Below, in pieces: positions 44,025 through 48,134 of a DNA stretch of 48,134 bases. Made by a program: the position numbers and the translations under genes. Location of the stretch: contig JAJEAH010000077.1 in NCBI GenBank assembly GCA_022824225.1, positions 1-48,134 of the forward strand. The letters are read 5' to 3'. Within the stretch, counting starts at the first letter, position 1. Each line of letters starts with the position of its first letter. This stretch comes from Chloroflexota bacterium. Its GTDB lineage: Bacteria > Chloroflexota > UBA11872 > VXOZ01. The notes below the pieces were generated by a model. The model was not told the origin of the DNA and did not search any database. It worked only from the letters and a program-made list of their open reading frames with translations.

Positions 44025-45224
44025 GTGTTCTATCGTGACAAGATCATAGAGGCCTTGAACGCCAAGCGCGCCGCGCTGACCGAGCTGGATGCGGAGCAGT
44101 GGCGGCGCCAGCAAGAGTTGCGCGCCGCTTGCGCAGCCTTGGCCGAAACGACCGCCGCCGAACTCAACGAACGCTTGGCAAACGTTAAGGCCCCCGGCGC
44201 CCTGCCTACCGCAGAATTCGACAGACAGCCAGGGTACCGCATCTACTTTCCGCAAAGCTGGCAGAACGTTGCGGAAATGCGGCATTGGGCGGCAGAGGCG
44301 CTGGCCGGAGTCACCGTGTGCGCGGTAGACGGCAGCCAGTTGCCGGCAACCAAGGACTTTCCCCTGCCGGTGGCGGCAATTCAAGTCGCATGGTACGTCA
44401 ACCCCCACGACGCCCGGGGTATGTACCGCAAGGACGCGGACGTCGACGTATTGACCCCGCAAGACCTTGACGATGGCAAAGGCGACTCCTCCCTCTGGGT
44501 TGGGCTCCTCCGCTACGAGCGGGAAGTGGCGAAAGTCAACGACCTCATGCGCGAGCACGCCGGGCAGGGGGAACGCGTCGTTGTCCTCTTCGACGGCTCG
44601 CTTACGGTCTCGTTCGCGGGGCCGCTGGAGCCGGCGGTCCGCGACCGCTACCGCGCGGCGGCTGTCAGCATGCTGCGGACGTCCGAGCAGTGCCGGGTAC
44701 CGCTCGTTGCTTTCATCGACCGGTCGCGGGCCGATGACTTTGCGCGCATGCTCTGTCACCTACAGGGCATCAACGTCGACCAAGCCTCCCGCATCAGCGA
44801 CGCGGCTCTACTGGAGAGCCAGGAGAACGGCGAGCGCCTCTGGCGCCTGCCGGCATTTGTGTGCCAGCGGAAGGACATGGTGGAAGGCAACAACTATACA
44901 GACGGCGCAACGGGGGAGAACTACGGCAGCAAGATCTGTTTCACCTATGTCAAGACCAACAGCGGCCGCCCAGCGCGCTTGGAGTTTCCGCGCTGGTTGC
45001 TCTGCGCCGGAATGCTGGACCGCGTGATAGACTGGGTGCGGGCCGAGGCGGTTGTGGGTACCGGATACCCCTACGCCATTCAGGCGGCGGACGCGGCAGC
45101 CGTAATCGACTTTCGGGACCGGCAGCGCTACCAGCGCGCCCTGGAGGAATTCGGCCAACGCCACAGCATTCGCACGATGCAGGCGTCGGCCAAGCAAGCC
45201 AGCAAGGAACGTCGGCGGACATAA
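44025..45224 (+). CDS. nurA: NurA-domain 5'-3' nuclease
   Basis: 399 residues from GTG 44025, with GGAGA at 44011-44015. NurA nuclease motifs: VDGS with D102, then FDGS with D190, both acidic residues that bind manganese, and AADAAAVIDFRDR near the end. NurA with the HerA ATPase resects 5' strands at DNA ends to feed homologous repair, working with Mre11-Rad50. The N-terminal region (about 10-60) is helical. The next gene starts 12 bases after the stop and is a HAS-barrel protein, a part of HerA. The residue at 102 is in the family's first catalytic position. Good support for the family; partner partly missing here. Confidence 0.88.
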   Translation: MFYRDKIIEALNAKRAALTELDAEQWRRQQELRAACAALAETTAAELNERLANVKAPGALPTAEFDRQPGYRIYFPQSWQNVAEMRHWAAEALAGVTVCAVDGSQLPATKDFPLPVAAIQVAWYVNPHDARGMYRKDADVDVLTPQDLDDGKGDSSLWVGLLRYEREVAKVNDLMREHAGQGERVVVLFDGSLTVSFAGPLEPAVRDRYRAAAVSMLRTSEQCRVPLVAFIDRSRADDFARMLCHLQGINVDQASRISDAALLESQENGERLWRLPAFVCQRKDMVEGNNYTDGATGENYGSKICFTYVKTNSGRPARLEFPRWLLCAGMLDRVIDWVRAEAVVGTGYPYAIQAADAAAVIDFRDRQRYQRALEEFGQRHSIRTMQASAKQASKERRRT

Positions 45225-45236
45225 GAGGCCGGAACC

Positions 45237-45839
45237 ATGCAGCAGAAAGCCATCGGGCGCATCGTCAAGTCTAATTCCCACACTGATTACGTGTGCCAGG
45301 TCTATGCGCCAAACGAGACGGCCTGCGACCCGCAGCCCAACGACTACGCGTTTGGGCGCTTCGTGCAAGCGCCCATTGACGCCGCGGGCGACCGCCAAGC
45401 CGTCGGCATCGTGTACGACACCATCCTTCTCAATCCCGACTACGGCAACCTGGGACCCCGCCTCAATCCTCCCGGCGATCAAGTCACGCTGGCGCCGGAC
45501 TATCTGGTGGAAAAGGCAACGGCGGTGGGCATAATCATGGTCGGCATGGTGACGGGCGCTGCCGTGGAGCACGGCGTAATCGCCCTGTCCCTGCCCGTGG
45601 ACGCTGAGGTCTCCGCCATGGATGAGGACGACGTGCGGCGCTTCCACCACGTGAACGGCACACTAGCGCTCGGCTACCTCCCGCACCTCATCTCGCACGA
45701 GAGCCACCTCGTCACCGAGCTCAGCCTGAACGTGATGCGCCAACTCCATGAGCTCTTCGCCGCGCCGGGCGACCGGCGTCTCTTGCGCACGTTGGCGTCC
45801 CATTTCGCGTGGCAGGCACGGGTCACGCCGCTGGGTTAG
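45237..45839 (+). CDS. Stand-alone HAS-barrel protein (HerA N-terminal-like)
   Basis: 200 residues. Residues 5-75 match the HAS barrel of HerA helicases: IGRIVKSNSHTDYVCQVY, then FGRFVQAP, then GIVYDTILLNP. In HerA this barrel precedes a RecA-like ATPase and helps dock NurA. The protein ends after about 130 further residues with no Walker motifs, so it lacks the motor. It may be a NurA-docking adaptor, a HerA whose ATPase is encoded elsewhere, or a truncated copy. It follows NurA by 12 bases, with AGAGG upstream of ATG 45237. The stop is 20 bases before a tandem repeat array. Confidence 0.78.
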   Translation: MQQKAIGRIVKSNSHTDYVCQVYAPNETACDPQPNDYAFGRFVQAPIDAAGDRQAVGIVYDTILLNPDYGNLGPRLNPPGDQVTLAPDYLVEKATAVGIIMVGMVTGAAVEHGVIALSLPVDAEVSAMDEDDVRRFHHVNGTLALGYLPHLISHESHLVTELSLNVMRQLHELFAAPGDRRLLRTLASHFAWQARVTPLG

Positions 45840-45858
45840 GTTGTTTCTGAGGCGGCGG

Positions 45859-46011
45859 GCTCGCACAGACAGTGCGCTCGCACAAACGGTGCGCTCGCAC
45901 AAACAGTGCGCTCGCACAGACAGTGCGCTCGCACAAACGGTGCGCACTCACCAGCAGTGGGCTCACTCCGAAACTGCGCCCACACCAACGGTGCGCTCGC
46001 TCCGCAAGCAT
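45859..46011. repeat. 17-bp tandem repeat array, nine units
   Basis: Units begin with GCTCGCAC: 45859, 45876, 45893, 45910, 45927, then diverged units at 45944, 45961, 45978 and 45995. The first five differ by single bases (GACAGTGC or AACGGTGC endings). Each unit border makes GTGCGCTCGCAC, whose arms GTGCG/CGCAC are inverted with CT in the middle, giving a binding-site-like palindrome every 17 bases. There are no spacers, so it is not CRISPR. Confidence 0.85.
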
Positions 46012-46056
46012 CTGCGCCACAGACCCCTCGCGCCAGCATAGCCGCGATCTGGCCGT

Positions 46057-46452
46057 CTATTTCGCAACCGGCCAGCGGCCGGGCACCGGATACGCCTCGT
46101 GTGCGCCGGGCCACGGCGGCATGGTGACGATGATGAAGCGCAGCGGAGTGTCTCCTGTCGCTTTGAACTGAAAGTGGGCGCCCACTGGGATCGCCAAGCT
46201 GGCGCCGGGCCCTACGTCCACCACACGTTCGCTATCCCCCTGCCGCCGCCACACCTGACCCGCTCCCGACAGACAGTACCAGACCTCTTCCACGGTCCTA
46301 TGCGCCACAGGTGCGGACACCTCGCCCGGTTGTAGCGTACAGTGCACCATGCTGCCGCGCGTCGCCTGTGTCAATAACCGAATTTCCGAACCGTCCGGCG
46401 CAAGCGTGTCGTAGTCCTTGGGCAATTGCGTGTAGTCAATGTCCTGATTCAT
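46057..46452 (-). CDS. Small cupin-domain protein
   Basis: 131 residues. A single cupin_2 barrel: the first motif region is HRTVEEVWYCLSGAGQVW (His and Glu metal ligands) and the second is PVGAHFQFKATGD (a His, H96). Small cupins often bind iron, nickel or manganese, and work as isomerases, dioxygenases or sugar-binding proteins; here no partner hints at which. ATG 46452 is the only good start. It converges on the repeat array with the HAS-barrel gene, and is separated by 335 bp from the PLD-ATPase gene, which is divergent. Confidence 0.8.
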   Translation of the reverse strand: MNQDIDYTQLPKDYDTLAPDGSEIRLLTQATRGSMVHCTLQPGEVSAPVAHRTVEEVWYCLSGAGQVWRRQGDSERVVDVGPGASLAIPVGAHFQFKATGDTPLRFIIVTMPPWPGAHEAYPVPGRWPVAK

Positions 46453-46787
46453 AGCGTTTCAGCCTTTGACGAATCTGTCCTGCTAGCTGTCGCCGCCCGC
46501 GGCCAGTGCGGCAACTGCACGGGGCGCGGATGTTCCGTTTGGGCTTTGTCTGGGCGCGGCGCAAGTCCTCATGTCGCGGAGTAACTGCGCAGCGCTTCCG
46601 TCCGAGGTATTCTCGCTCAACGCGAGAGCGGCGGCTGGGTGCTGGGCGCAACTCATTGTCAATCCAGTCAGAACACACTCCCTGAGTGGTGAGACGCTAG
46701 GCAACCTCGCGTGTGCCTGCGCATTGCCCGGCCGCGTTCTGCGCTATAGTATCAGCTCAAGAGGCCGATTTTCTTTGAGGAGGTAGC
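46453..46787. other. Divergent intergenic, cupin and PLD-ATPase
   Basis: 335 bp without a gene, containing the probable promoter at 46724-46750 and the AGGAGG ribosome site at 46778-46783. Confidence 0.55.
46724..46750 (+). promoter_or_regulatory. Probable promoter, -10 TATAGT
   Basis: TATAGT (46745-46750) lies 37 bases before GTG 46788. The best -35 is TTGCCC at 46724-46729, with a short 15-base spacer. The -10 is plausible and the -35 weak. Confidence 0.4.
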
Positions 46788-48134
46788 GTGTCGTTGCGAG
46801 AACCCGAACAAGCGGAGACCCGCGGCTTCGACTTCGACGACGGCAGTGGGCTGCGGGTGGCGCACGTCCGTTTTGAGACTGAGGCCAAGTTCGACTGGTC
46901 GCTGTTCGACGGCTACGACCGCATTCGCATCCTCACGTACTCGGCCGGCGTGAGCGCCATCGTGCGGCTGCTGGCAAAGCACGGGTTCAGCGAATTCGAG
47001 TGCGTGTTCGGCTGCGAGAGCACCTTGCGCACGCTCAAGGACATCTTGGCGTTTCAGCAGGTCGCCATCGGCGACACACGCGCTGCCATCAAGAACCTGT
47101 CCGATGAACGCCATGCCTTCATTCTCAGCCGCGTCCGGGAGGGACAAGCCCGGTTTCGCGTGCTGCGCAAGCAGATTGCCCACGCCAAACTCTACCTGCT
47201 GGAAAACACGGCAACCGGCGGCACCCGCGCCCTCATCGGCTCCGCGAACCTCTCGGAGACGGCCTTTGGCGGACGCCAGTCCGAGACGCTGGTCTGTTTC
47301 GACGATGACGAGGCCGCGTGGAAGCACTACCTCGGCATGTACGACGCCATCCGGGACCGGGCCTCCGACGAGTTGCCGCTGCCGCAGGAGCGCATCGAGA
47401 GCGCTGAAATTGCGCTGCAGGAAGTTCCTGTCCTTGCTCCTGAAGATGTTTCGACTCTGGTGATTGAAAATTCTGAGAGCGAGCACGGCTCAGGCGATGA
47501 GACCCACATCGCCATTCCCACGCAAATAGAGCGCATAGAGAGGATGAAGGCGGCGATTCCGCCGGTGGTGGCTAACCTCATTCCTGCGCCCCGCAACGGC
47601 AAGCAGCAGATCACGCCTGACGTCCGGCGGAAGATCGTCAGAGAGTCCAGCCGCATCCGTGTCGTGCAGTCCGAAGAAGAGACCGATCACCGCGAACTGT
47701 CCATCGACAGAGACTCAAAAGCCGTTAATCTCCTTGGCGAGCCGTATTCCCTGGCACCCGATCTCGCCGCCGCAAAGCAGGATGCGAAGCTGCTCGTGGA
47801 GTTTTTCAGCAACTACGAAGGCACGTTCGAGGGCGGCATGGGCGTGGAGCGGCTCCAGCGCGACTACTTCATCCTCTGGTCGTGGCTCTACTTCGCGCCC
47901 TTCATGTGCGACATGCGCACGCTGGCCGGCCACCAGGGGGACATCTTCCGCTTCCCCTCGTTCGCCATCGTCTACGGCAAGCCCTCCTGCGGCAAGTCCA
48001 GCCTCATCGATACGCTCATGACGTCCATGTTCGGCAGGACATACAGCATCGACAAGCGCGAGTTTACCAAGGCGCGCCTAAGAGACATCCAGCACGCCTA
48101 CAAGCGGTTTCCGGCGGTGTTCGACGACATTGGC
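46788..48134 (+). CDS. PLD-like nuclease fused to P-loop ATPase (partial)
   Basis: 449 residues, open at the right edge; the gene continues beyond the window. GTG 46788 has a perfect AGGAGG at 46778-46783. Residues about 20-200 are a phospholipase-D-like domain with one half motif: H132-A-K134 followed by GSANLS (151-156). Single-HKD proteins pair to make one active site and can cut nucleic acid. Residues about 320-449 are a P-loop ATPase: GKPSCGKSS (397-405), then FPAVFDD (Walker B) 12 residues from the edge. A linker (205-300) is charged. PLD-ATPase architectures occur in phage-defence and DNA-repair systems. No paralogue or partner is seen inside the window apart from the repair row upstream. 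Function unknown. Confidence 0.8.
   Translation, partial: MSLREPEQAETRGFDFDDGSGLRVAHVRFETEAKFDWSLFDGYDRIRILTYSAGVSAIVRLLAKHGFSEFECVFGCESTLRTLKDILAFQQVAIGDTRAAIKNLSDERHAFILSRVREGQARFRVLRKQIAHAKLYLLENTATGGTRALIGSANLSETAFGGRQSETLVCFDDDEAAWKHYLGMYDAIRDRASDELPLPQERIESAEIALQEVPVLAPEDVSTLVIENSESEHGSGDETHIAIPTQIERIERMKAAIPPVVANLIPAPRNGKQQITPDVRRKIVRESSRIRVVQSEEETDHRELSIDRDSKAVNLLGEPYSLAPDLAAAKQDAKLLVEFFSNYEGTFEGGMGVERLQRDYFILWSWLYFAPFMCDMRTLAGHQGDIFRFPSFAIVYGKPSCGKSSLIDTLMTSMFGRTYSIDKREFTKARLRDIQHAYKRFPAVFDDIG

Noticed and set aside
45859-46011. CRISPR array
   Set aside because: The units abut with no spacers and are 17 bp, too short. No cas gene is in the window.

Overview
The window is about 48 kb of GC-rich bacterial chromosome. 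It has dense ORFs on both strands, GTG and TTG starts beside ATG, and Shine-Dalgarno sequences of the GGAGG type. There are no rRNA or tRNA genes to fix the taxonomy. A Mre11-Rad50-NurA-HAS-barrel gene row, short core-type MetE proteins, many Gfo/Idh/MocA, enolase and amidohydrolase genes, and families of short dispersed palindromic repeats suggest a free-living or host-associated Chloroflexota-type bacterium. That placement is an inference at low to moderate confidence.

Layout. 1-3333: repeat-bearing intergenic DNA, a PAS-LuxR regulator and a single-domain voltage-gated cation channel. 3766-5502: an NCS2 permease with a C-terminal histidine-kinase/anti-sigma-like ATPase fold. 5628-10394: a type ISP (LlaGI-like) restriction-modification gene, split by one in-frame TAA between its nuclease and helicase parts. 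It is followed 60 bp later by an IS5/IS427-like element (10454-11380) whose transposase frame is also broken. 11475-29920: metabolic and accessory genes, namely a phosphoesterase-propeller fusion, an SDR, a TlpA-like thioredoxin, two Gfo/Idh/MocA dehydrogenases, an orphan sugar-type binding protein, a tandem alpha/beta-hydrolase, an M20 deacylase, a class III aminotransferase and a ThDP enzyme. A repeat-rich gap lies at 26.5-27.3 kb.

30146-36294 (minus strand): a compact cluster of two MetE-like genes, acylphosphatase, a FecR-domain membrane protein, an AcpS fused to a kinase-like domain, and NnrE/NnrD. 36735-39149: an enolase-superfamily dehydratase and a COG3964-type amidohydrolase. 39211-45839: SbcD/Mre11, SbcC/Rad50, NurA and a stand-alone HAS-barrel protein, a DNA-end-processing row laid out as in archaea but without the HerA ATPase. 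The row ends at a 17-bp tandem repeat array. 46057-48134: a cupin and the start of a PLD-nuclease/P-loop ATPase that runs off the window.

The parts most worth attention are the interrupted type ISP enzyme, the Mre11-Rad50-NurA-HAS row with its unusual zinc hook and clamp-like motif, the PLD-ATPase beside it, the permease-HATPase fusion, the TLEGW channel, the MetE pair in which one partner has lost all zinc ligands, and the AcpS fusion.
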